Assembly (NCBI RefSeq): GCF_022229005.1
Contig: NZ_JAKKFD010000008.1
Coordinates: 1-64,000 of the forward strand
Reading direction: 5' to 3'
From: Micromonospora trifolii
GTDB taxonomy: Bacteria; Actinomycetota; Actinomycetes; Mycobacteriales; Micromonosporaceae
DNA: 64,000 nt
Shown here piece by piece: positions 39,504 to 46,295 of this stretch (the first letter of the stretch is position 1; each line of letters opens with the position of its first letter). The notes under the pieces were generated by a model that did not search any database, was not told the DNA's origin, and saw only the letters and a list, made by a program, of their open reading frames with translations. The position numbers were made by a program, and so were the translations under genes.

Positions 39504-40697
39504 TCAGCCAGGCAGTGCGAACACGCCGCGCAGATCGCGGACGATGCCGGTGATCTCGCCGGTCTCCGGGTGCCAGCGGGCCAGGGCTGCCGGTTGCAGT
39601 CGAAGCAGCACCGCGCCCTTGTTGTCCCAGCCCAGGACGTCGCAGCAGCCCTTGCCGCGGTCCCGGCCCAGGTCGAGCAGGTGGAGCACGGCGCCGGTCC
39701 GCGCGTCCAGCACGGCGGTCCCCTCGGCACCGTCGATCTCGTTGTTGACGATCCAGGCCGCCCGGGCCAGGCGCTCGCCGTGCAGCCAGCCCCGGCCGTA
39801 GAACTCGTTGACCTGGTAGGGCGAGGGCAGCGCCGAGCCGTTGATCGGCTGTTCGGAGCGGAGTTTGCCCTCCCGGGCGGTAAGGCTGCGTAGCATCAGG
39901 CTGGTCCCCACGCCGTACATGTCGATCAACGGGGCCTCGCGGCCTGCGGCCGGGTCGGGAGCGATCAACTCCCAGGTCGAGACGTCGATCGTGCTGGCCG
40001 CCCCGGTGACCCGGTCCACCGCGTACGTCCGGTCGTCGCCGCCGACCAGCACCCGGTCGTGCGCCCACACCACCAGCTCCAGGTAGCCATCGAGCGGTAT
40101 CCGGCGGACGGCCGCCGTGGTGAGGTCCACCATGATCAGCTCTTTGGTCTGCGCGAACGCGGCCGACCGGCCGTCCGGCGACAGCATCCCCGGCTTCAGC
40201 GCGGGAGCCTCGTTGCCGCTCGCGTCCCGGGTCGGCGCCAGCGTCACCACGTCGAGGCTGCGCATCACGCCGTCGTCGCCGAGCACCCGGACCGGGCCGT
40301 TCGCGTGGTACTCCTCGTCGACCGGCTGGAACAGCGCCAGTGCCTGCTGGACCGGTCGCTCGGAGAGCGGCACGGTCGCCGGGTCGCCGAGCTTGGCCAA
40401 CGGATCGGGAGTAAAGGTCAGCCCGGCGGGCGCTTTCTGCACCGGACCCGCGTGGGAGGGGTCGACGGTCGGGGTCACCGTCGGGCCGACCGGAGGGGCC
40501 GGCGTCGGGTCGGCGGGCGGTCGCAGCGCCGCCACCGTGCCGCCACCGACCAGCAACACGGCCAGGGCGACCACTCCGACGGCCCGCCGGGTACGCCGGG
40601 TACGCCGAGCCCCTTCCCATCCGGCGGCGGCCGGCTGGCTCGGGAGCACGTCCTCGACGCTGACGGTCAGCAGTCGACGCAATTCCTGTTCGTTCAC
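39504..40697 (-). CDS. Membrane-anchored beta-propeller-like protein, possible anti-sigma factor
   Basis: A 397-residue protein with a short cytoplasmic N-terminus (NEQELRRLLTVSVEDVLP), a basic patch RRTRRTRRA, one membrane helix (VGVVALAVLLVGGGTVAAL), then an extracytoplasmic part with repeated beta-strand units such as GRSAAFAQTKELIMVDLTTAAVRRIPLDG and DRVLVGGDDRTYAVDRVTGA, reminiscent of a propeller. The GTG at 40697 overlaps the sigma factor stop by 4 bases. That coupling is the main reason to suspect anti-sigma activity; no zinc-binding anti-sigma motif is present, so this is inference. Confidence 0.75.
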   Translation of the reverse strand: MNEQELRRLLTVSVEDVLPSQPAAAGWEGARRTRRTRRAVGVVALAVLLVGGGTVAALRPPADPTPAPPVGPTVTPTVDPSHAGPVQKAPAGLTFTPDPLAKLGDPATVPLSERPVQQALALFQPVDEEYHANGPVRVLGDDGVMRSLDVVTLAPTRDASGNEAPALKPGMLSPDGRSAAFAQTKELIMVDLTTAAVRRIPLDGYLELVVWAHDRVLVGGDDRTYAVDRVTGAASTIDVSTWELIAPDPAAGREAPLIDMYGVGTSLMLRSLTAREGKLRSEQPINGSALPSPYQVNEFYGRGWLHGERLARAAWIVNNEIDGAEGTAVLDARTGAVLHLLDLGRDRGKGCCDVLGWDNKGAVLLRLQPAALARWHPETGEITGIVRDLRGVFALPG

Positions 40698-41242
40698 GGG
40701 TTCACCTCCAGACCGCTGGCCAGATCGGCCGAGCCTCGGCGCGGTCGGGCATCGCGGGCGAGGTCCGGGGCGACCTCGCGGAGTCGGCGCAGCGCCGCAT
40801 GGCACTGGCTCTTCACGGTGCCGACGGTCACCCCGAGTGCCTCGGCGGTGGCGACCTCGGTCAGGTCCTCGTAGTAGCGCAACACCAGCACGGCCCGCTG
40901 CCGCGGTGGCAGCAGGCCCAGCGCGTCGTGCATCGTCAGCCGCAACGCGCCGTCCCGGTCATGGGCGACCTGGTCCGGCGGCGCGGCACTGAGCCATTCC
41001 CGCCGCCGGCGGCGCCACCACGACACCGAGTCCCGGTAGAGGATGGCCCGCACGTACGCGGAGGGGTCGCCGTCGCGGACCGAGGACCAGCGCAGCGCCA
41101 GCTTCAGCAGCGCGTCCTGGAGGAGGTCTTCGGCCTGATGCTGGTTGCCGCAGATCAGGTAGGCCGCGCGGAGCAGCCGGTGCTGGTGGTTCTCCACGAA
41201 GGCGAGGTAGCCGTCGCGTCCGTCGTCCCTCGTCGGCGCCAT
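40694..41242 (-). CDS. SigE-family RNA polymerase sigma factor
   Basis: An ECF-type sigma factor of 182 residues from the actinobacterial SigE (TIGR02983-like) family. Region 2 is YLAFVENHQHRLLRAAYLICGNQHQAEDLLQDALLKLALRW, with the linker RDSVSWWRRRRREWL, and region 4 is LPPRQRAVLVLRYYEDLTEVATAEALGVTVGTVKSQCHAALRRLRE. ATG 41242 follows a GGGAGG site by about 7 bases; an upstream ATG at 41278 would lengthen it. It is co-translated with the membrane partner. Targets are unknown. Confidence 0.9.
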   Translation of the reverse strand: MAPTRDDGRDGYLAFVENHQHRLLRAAYLICGNQHQAEDLLQDALLKLALRWSSVRDGDPSAYVRAILYRDSVSWWRRRRREWLSAAPPDQVAHDRDGALRLTMHDALGLLPPRQRAVLVLRYYEDLTEVATAEALGVTVGTVKSQCHAALRRLREVAPDLARDARPRRGSADLASGLEVNP

Positions 41243-41312
41243 CCGCCCCCCTCCCGGCCGTCGCGATGTACGCGTCATCTGGCAGACGCACGGGAGGTGG
41301 GAAAAGGTTGGG

Positions 41313-41894
41313 TCAGCCCGGTGACGTTCCGGTCAGATAGCGCTGGAGGGTCGGCGCGATCCAGGAGACCAGCTCGTCCGGCGGGGTGTCCACAATCGGC
41401 GGCAGGCGGACGATGTACCGGGTGAAGGCGAGGCCGAGGATCTGGCTGGCCACCAGGCCGGCCCGTCGGGCGGTCAGCGCCGGGTCGGTGCCGAACGTGG
41501 CCACGGCGGCGGTGAGCTGGTCGGCGAAGATGCCGCGCATGCGTTCGGCAGCGCCGGGGTTGGTGCTGGCGGCCCGCAGCAGCGCCACAAGGGTCTCGTC
41601 GCCCTCCCAGCGGGCGAGGAAGTGCCGGACCAGCACCTCACCGAGCTGGGCGGGCGGCACCGGGGTCAGGTCGGGCAGGCGTAGGTCGAACTCGGCCGCC
41701 GCCGCGAAGAGCCCCTCCTTGCTGCCGTAGTAGCGCATCACCATCGACGGGTCGATCTGGGCGTCGGCGGCGATGGCCCGGATGGTGGCGCGCTCGTAGC
41801 CGTCCGCCGCGAACCGTTCCCGGGCCGCTCGCAGGATCGACGCCCGGGTGGCGTCGGAGCGGCGGGGCTGGGTGGGCTGGGCGGACGGGGTCAT
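41313..41894 (-). CDS. TetR/AcrR-family regulator of the facing monooxygenase
   Basis: A 193-residue regulator with the HTH at about residues 12-60 (RASILRAARERFAADGYERATIRAIAADAQIDPSMVMRYYGSKEGLF) and a TetR_C_17-like ligand domain. ATG 41894 is chosen because the frame above it is antisense to the monooxygenase. Its promoter gap carries three copies of TGCCAACA-type palindromes, so it almost certainly controls the divergent FAD monooxygenase and itself. Confidence 0.9.
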   Translation of the reverse strand: MTPSAQPTQPRRSDATRASILRAARERFAADGYERATIRAIAADAQIDPSMVMRYYGSKEGLFAAAAEFDLRLPDLTPVPPAQLGEVLVRHFLARWEGDETLVALLRAASTNPGAAERMRGIFADQLTAAVATFGTDPALTARRAGLVASQILGLAFTRYIVRLPPIVDTPPDELVSWIAPTLQRYLTGTSPG

Positions 41895-41907
41895 GCCAAC
41901 GACCGTA

Positions 41908-41980
41908 TGCCAACAGGTGTTGACATGCAATCGAGTCGGCCCTAGCGTTGCCAACAAGTGTTTGCCAACACCTGTTGGCA
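41908..41980. promoter_or_regulatory. Three TetR operators (TGCCAACA-NN-TGTTGGCA)
   Basis: Copy 3 (41963-41980) is a perfect palindrome with 8-base arms and a 2-base centre. Copy 1 (41908-41925) has one mismatch, TGTTGACA. Copy 2 (41949-41966) has an inserted T and overlaps copy 3 by four bases. All lie between the divergent tetR and monooxygenase genes, near the monooxygenase start. Confidence 0.85.
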
Positions 41981-42000
41981 AAGGTCTTCTGGAGGTGGCC

Positions 42001-43158
42001 ATGCTGCCCACGAGCACCGACGTCCTGGTGGTGGGGGCCGGCCCCACCGGTCTCGCCACAGCGTTGACGCTGGCCCAGCGCGGGGTCGCCGTGACAGTGC
42101 TGGACCGGTTGGCCGCGCCGCCGACGACCTCCCGCGCAGCCGTCGTGCACGCGTACACCCTGGAGGTGCTGGACCGGATCGACGCCGCGGCGCCACTGAT
42201 CGCCCAGGCGGTGCGCACGCCGCGCTTCACAGTGCGCGACCGGGACCGGGTGCTGCTGTCGGTGCCGTTCCACGAGCTGCCGTCCCGCTTTCCCTACGCG
42301 CTGCTGGTCTCCCAGGCGGTCACCGAGGCCGTGCTCACCGAGAAGTTGGCTGAACTAGGCGTCCACATACGACGTCCGTGTCAGCTCACCGGGCTGAGCA
42401 ACGCCGGTGACGACATGCTCGCGCAGGTCGACGGGGAGGCGCTGCGGGCCCGGTTCGTGGTCGGTGCGGACGGCCTGCACAGCACGGTCCGGCAGTTGGC
42501 CGGCATCGGCTTCACCGGCGGCAGCGACGAGGAGTCCTTCGTGCTCGCCGACGTGCGGGTGCGCAGCGTGCTGCCCCGCAACGAGGCGGCGCTCTTCCTC
42601 GCCCGCCCCGGGCCGCTGGTCTGGGCACCACTGCCCGGCGGGGTTGTCCGGTTGGTCGCCGCAGTGGCGAGCGCCCCGGCCGAACCGGATGCGGCCTACC
42701 TTCAGGCGTTGCTCGACGAGCGCGGCCCGGCGCGACGACCCGACCGGGTGACCGAGGTGCTCTGGGGCTCCCGGTTCCGGGTGCACCACCGGATCGCCGA
42801 CACCTTCCGAGCCGGGCCGGTGCTGCTCGCCGGCGACGCCGGTCATGTGCACAGCCCGGCCGGTGGGCAGGGGATGAACCTCGGCATCTGCGACGCGGTG
42901 GCGCTCGGCACCGCCGTGGCGGACGTGTTCGACGGTGGCCCGGAGACACTGCTCGACGACTACAGCGCCCGGCAGCGGCCGATGGCCGAGGACGTGCTCA
43001 GCTTCGCCGCCGGGCTGACCAGGTTGGCCGGCGTCTCCCCGGCTCGTCGGCCCGCCCGCGACGTGCTGCTCCGGCTGCTTGGTGCCGTCCCACCGGCCCG
43101 TCGGCGCATCGCGCTGCGCCTGTCCGGGTTGTCGCACCGCGAGCGGACGCCGGGTTAG
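42001..43158 (+). CDS. FAD-dependent monooxygenase
   Basis: A 385-residue flavoprotein hydroxylase of the UbiH/PheA type. FAD motifs: GxGxxG in VVGAGPTGLATAL, the DG motif VVGADGLHSTVRQLAG, and the GD motif RAGPVLLAGDAGHVHSPAGGQGMN. It is somewhat shorter than aromatic hydroxylases such as PobA, and the substrate is unknown. GGAGGT lies 5 bases before ATG 42001. It is under the adjacent TetR operators and converges with an MFS gene, overlapping it by 4 bases. Confidence 0.92.
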   Translation: MLPTSTDVLVVGAGPTGLATALTLAQRGVAVTVLDRLAAPPTTSRAAVVHAYTLEVLDRIDAAAPLIAQAVRTPRFTVRDRDRVLLSVPFHELPSRFPYALLVSQAVTEAVLTEKLAELGVHIRRPCQLTGLSNAGDDMLAQVDGEALRARFVVGADGLHSTVRQLAGIGFTGGSDEESFVLADVRVRSVLPRNEAALFLARPGPLVWAPLPGGVVRLVAAVASAPAEPDAAYLQALLDERGPARRPDRVTEVLWGSRFRVHHRIADTFRAGPVLLAGDAGHVHSPAGGQGMNLGICDAVALGTAVADVFDGGPETLLDDYSARQRPMAEDVLSFAAGLTRLAGVSPARRPARDVLLRLLGAVPPARRRIALRLSGLSHRERTPG

Positions 43159-44384
43159 GCCGCGCGGCTCAGCACGGCGGGCGCGGCCGGCCGCAGCGAA
43201 CGCCACGCGGCGAGGGTGACCAGCGCTAACGTCCCCGCCGCCGCGCCCGCCACCGGTGCCGTGCCGTAGGCCGCGGCGGCCAGCCCGGCGAGTGCCGCCC
43301 CGAGCGGTGCGGCGAGCAGACCCATCATCCGCTGGGCCGCACCGACCCGGCCCAGCAACTCGCTCGGCACGTGCCGCTGCCCGTACGACGCCCAGAGGCT
43401 GTTCCACACCACGGTGCCGGCGGCGAAGACGGCCAATGCGATCCCGCCCGACACCGGATGCCGAGCCAACGCGAAGCCGGTCAGCGCCACGGTCTCCACG
43501 GCCAGCACCGCGCGCAGCGCCGGCACCGTACCGAGCCACGCGGCGAGCCGCCCCGCCCCCAGCGCCCCCGCCACACCCCCGACGATGGCGGCGGCGGCGA
43601 ACAGCCCGTACCCCGCAGGCGGTACCCGCAGCACGTCCAGCGCGTAGAGCACGAGCACCGCCATGATTCCGCTGATCGCCAGGTTGCTCGCGGCGGTGAG
43701 AACTGTGACCCGCCACAGGGTCCGGTGCGCCCGCAGCCACCGCAACCCCTCGACGATCTCGTTCCACACCGAGCCGCGCCGGGCTCCGGGCCGCGTTGCC
43801 ACGGTCGCCACGGCAGTCGGCGCGAGGGCCAGCACGAGCAGGGCGGCCGCCGCGAAGGTGACGGCGTCGAGGGCGAACGGGAGGGCCGGAGCCACGGCGA
43901 ACAGGACACCGGCGGCCGGCGCTCCGAGGAAGCCACCGGCCACAGCGGACCCCGCCTGGAGCCGGCCGTTCGCCCGGGGCAGCGCGTCCGGCGACACCAG
44001 CGCGGGGAGCAACGCGAACGAGGCGGAGTCGAAGAGAGTGCCTAACGTGGCAAGCAGAAACGCCGCCACCAGCAGCACCAGGACGGTGACCCGGTTGAGA
44101 GCGACCACCACTGCCAGCGCCGCCACCACTGCCGCGCGTACCCCGTCGACCACTGCCATCGTCCGACGACGGTCCCAGCGGTCCGCGTACACGCCGCCGA
44201 GCAGGCCGAAGAGCAGCGGCGGCAACTGCCCGGCCACTGTGACCGCAGCGATGATCCGGGGATCCCGGGTCACCGTCGCGGCCAGCAGGGCCAGGGCCGG
44301 GGTACGCAGCGCGTCCCCGAACCGGGACGAGACGGCCGCGGACCACAGGAGCCGGAAGTCCCGGCCCAGAGCGGAGGAAGTCAT
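43155..44384 (-). CDS. MFS exporter (MFS_3/EntS type)
   Basis: A 409-residue transporter with the start GRDFRLLWSAAVSSRFGDALRTPALALLA, the loop GVYADRWDRRRTMAVVDGVRA (motif A variant between helices 2 and 3), and 12 predicted helices. MFS_3 members export siderophores or drugs; this substrate is unknown. ATG 44384 is chosen because longer frames read into the next gene's control region. The stop overlaps the monooxygenase stop by 4 bases. It is divergent from the HSP90-like gene. Confidence 0.88.
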   Translation of the reverse strand: MTSSALGRDFRLLWSAAVSSRFGDALRTPALALLAATVTRDPRIIAAVTVAGQLPPLLFGLLGGVYADRWDRRRTMAVVDGVRAAVVAALAVVVALNRVTVLVLLVAAFLLATLGTLFDSASFALLPALVSPDALPRANGRLQAGSAVAGGFLGAPAAGVLFAVAPALPFALDAVTFAAAALLVLALAPTAVATVATRPGARRGSVWNEIVEGLRWLRAHRTLWRVTVLTAASNLAISGIMAVLVLYALDVLRVPPAGYGLFAAAAIVGGVAGALGAGRLAAWLGTVPALRAVLAVETVALTGFALARHPVSGGIALAVFAAGTVVWNSLWASYGQRHVPSELLGRVGAAQRMMGLLAAPLGAALAGLAAAAYGTAPVAGAAAGTLALVTLAAWRSLRPAAPAVLSRAA

Positions 44385-44505
44385 GCCGGCGACCGTGCCG
44401 GTTCGACCGGGTCGAGGGTCAAGCCGCCGGGCGAAAAGGGGACCGCGCCTGTCGGTGATCATGGGTACGGTGAGCGCCGGCATCGGGACCGGGGAGACAT
44501 CAGGC

Positions 44506-46293
44506 GTGGACCACACCTTCCAGGTCGACCTACGTGGCGTGGTCGACCTGCTCAGTCATCACCTCTACGGCAGCCCGCGGGTCTACGTCCGCGAGCTACT
44601 CCAGAACGCAGTGGACGCGATCACCGCCCGACGCCGGGTCGAGCCGGACGCGCCGGCGCTGGTACGCATCGAACCTCCGGACAGCACCGGCGACGGCACG
44701 CTACGGGTGCACGACACCGGCATCGGCCTGACCGAGGCGCAGGTGCACGAGCTGCTGGCCACCATCGGCCGCAGCTCGAAGCGCGACGAGCTGGGTTTCT
44801 CCCGGCACGAGTTCCTCGGCCAGTTCGGCATCGGCCTGCTCTCCTGCTTCCTGGTGGCCGACGAGATCCAGGTGCTCACCCGACACGGTGACGACCCCAC
44901 GGTCCGCTGGACCGGGTACGCCGACGGCCGCTACGCGGTGACGGTGGCCCCGCCGGAGGCCGCCCGAGCCGAGCCGGGCACCACTGTCACGCTGGTGCCC
45001 CGCCGCGACGCGGACCAGTGGTTCACCACAGCGACAGTCACCGACCTGGCCCGGCTCTTCGGTGCGCTGCTGCCGGTCACCGTCCGCGTCGGCGACGTCG
45101 TCACCACCACCGGGGAGCCGCCCTGGCCGACCACGCCGGGTGCGCCACTGGACCGCGCGGCGCTGATCCGGTACGCCCGGGAGACGCTCGGCGTGGACCC
45201 GTTCGACGTCCTGCCGCTGGCCGTGCCGGAGGCCGGGCTGACCGGTGTCGCCGTCATCCTGCCGACCCCGGTGAACCCGGCGGCCCGGGCCGGGCACCGG
45301 GTCTACCTCAAGCGGATGCTGCTCACCGAGAACGCCGACGGGCTGCTGCCGGAGTGGGCGTTCTTCGCGCACTGCGTGGTGGACGCGACCGAGCTGCGCC
45401 CGACCGCCAGCCGGGAGGCCCTCTACGAGGACACCCTGCTGACGGCCACCCGGGAGGCGCTCGGCGACCAGGTGCGCGGCTGGCTGGTCCGCCTGGCCCG
45501 GCACGACCCGCACCGGCTGGCCGAGTTCCTCCAGGTGCACCACCTCGGTGTGAAGGCCCTGGCGCTGCACGACGACGAGATGCTCCGGCTGGTCGACAGG
45601 TGGTGGCCCATGGACACCAACGTCGGCACGCTCACCCTCGCCGAGTTCCGGGAGCGCTACGGCGTTGTCCGCTACGCGGCGAGCCTCGACGAGTTCCGTC
45701 AGCTCGCCGCGGTGGCCGCCGCTCAGGACCTGGCGGTGGTCAACGCCGGCTACACGTACGACACGGAGCTGATCGAGCGGCTGCCGGTGGTGGACCGCTC
45801 GGTGCTGATCGAGCGGCTGGAGCCGAGCGACCTCACCACCCGGTTCGACGCGCTCGACCCGCAGGTGGAGTTGGCGCTGCGACAGTTCCTCGCGGCGGCG
45901 CAGCGGGCCGTCGAGCGGTCCGGCTGCGAGGTGGTCATCCGGGCGTACGACCCGGTCTCGCTGCCAGCGCTCTACCTGGTCAGTCGGTCGGCCGCGTTCA
46001 ACGACCAACTCGCGGCCAGCAGGGACCGCGCCGACGAGCTGTGGGGTGGAGTGCTCGACGCGCTCGCCGCCACCGCCCCGCCGGATCGCCCGCAGTTGGT
46101 GCTCAACCACCGCAACCCACTGGTACGACGGGTGGTCAACCTGAACGACCCGGAGCTGGTCGGCCTCGCCATCGAGGCGCTGTACGGGCAGGCGCTGCTG
46201 CTCGGCCACCATCCGATCCGCGCGGCCGACGCGGCGCTGCTGAACGATTCCTTCCTCGGCCTGCTCGGCCGGGCTGTTCCGGGACGGGAGTGA
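44506..46293 (+). CDS. HSP90-family ATPase (HtpG-like)
   Basis: A 595-residue HSP90-like protein. The GHKL domain shows YVRELLQNAVDAI with catalytic Glu30 and Asn34, DTGIGL at about 70-75, and FLGQFGIGLLSCFLVADE; the middle domain has YLKRMLLTENADGLLPEW and TASREALYED with the conserved Arg303. The C-terminus ends in GRAVPGRE with no EEVD tail. Start: GTG 44506 is preceded by GGGGAG and gives the normal HSP90 opening; ATG 44461 would add 15 residues. It ends 2 bases before a large TPR gene, pointing to a coupled two-gene unit. Clients are unknown. Confidence 0.9.
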   Translation: MDHTFQVDLRGVVDLLSHHLYGSPRVYVRELLQNAVDAITARRRVEPDAPALVRIEPPDSTGDGTLRVHDTGIGLTEAQVHELLATIGRSSKRDELGFSRHEFLGQFGIGLLSCFLVADEIQVLTRHGDDPTVRWTGYADGRYAVTVAPPEAARAEPGTTVTLVPRRDADQWFTTATVTDLARLFGALLPVTVRVGDVVTTTGEPPWPTTPGAPLDRAALIRYARETLGVDPFDVLPLAVPEAGLTGVAVILPTPVNPAARAGHRVYLKRMLLTENADGLLPEWAFFAHCVVDATELRPTASREALYEDTLLTATREALGDQVRGWLVRLARHDPHRLAEFLQVHHLGVKALALHDDEMLRLVDRWWPMDTNVGTLTLAEFRERYGVVRYAASLDEFRQLAAVAAAQDLAVVNAGYTYDTELIERLPVVDRSVLIERLEPSDLTTRFDALDPQVELALRQFLAAAQRAVERSGCEVVIRAYDPVSLPALYLVSRSAAFNDQLAASRDRADELWGGVLDALAATAPPDRPQLVLNHRNPLVRRVVNLNDPELVGLAIEALYGQALLLGHHPIRAADAALLNDSFLGLLGRAVPGRE

Positions 46294-46295
46294 GC

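Noticed and set aside
41638..44346. Long antisense or alternate frames over the monooxygenase and MFS genes.
   Set aside because: Low-complexity Gly/Arg composition and no recognisable motifs; both real genes are strongly supported.
43663..44505. The 5' extension of the HSP90-like frame back to 43663.
   Set aside because: It is antisense to the MFS gene, and the HSP90 opening begins at 44506.
45018..46295. The 5' extension of the TPR protein frame.
   Set aside because: It overlaps the HSP90 gene in another frame and is Arg/Ala-rich; the coupled ATG at 46296 is the natural start.
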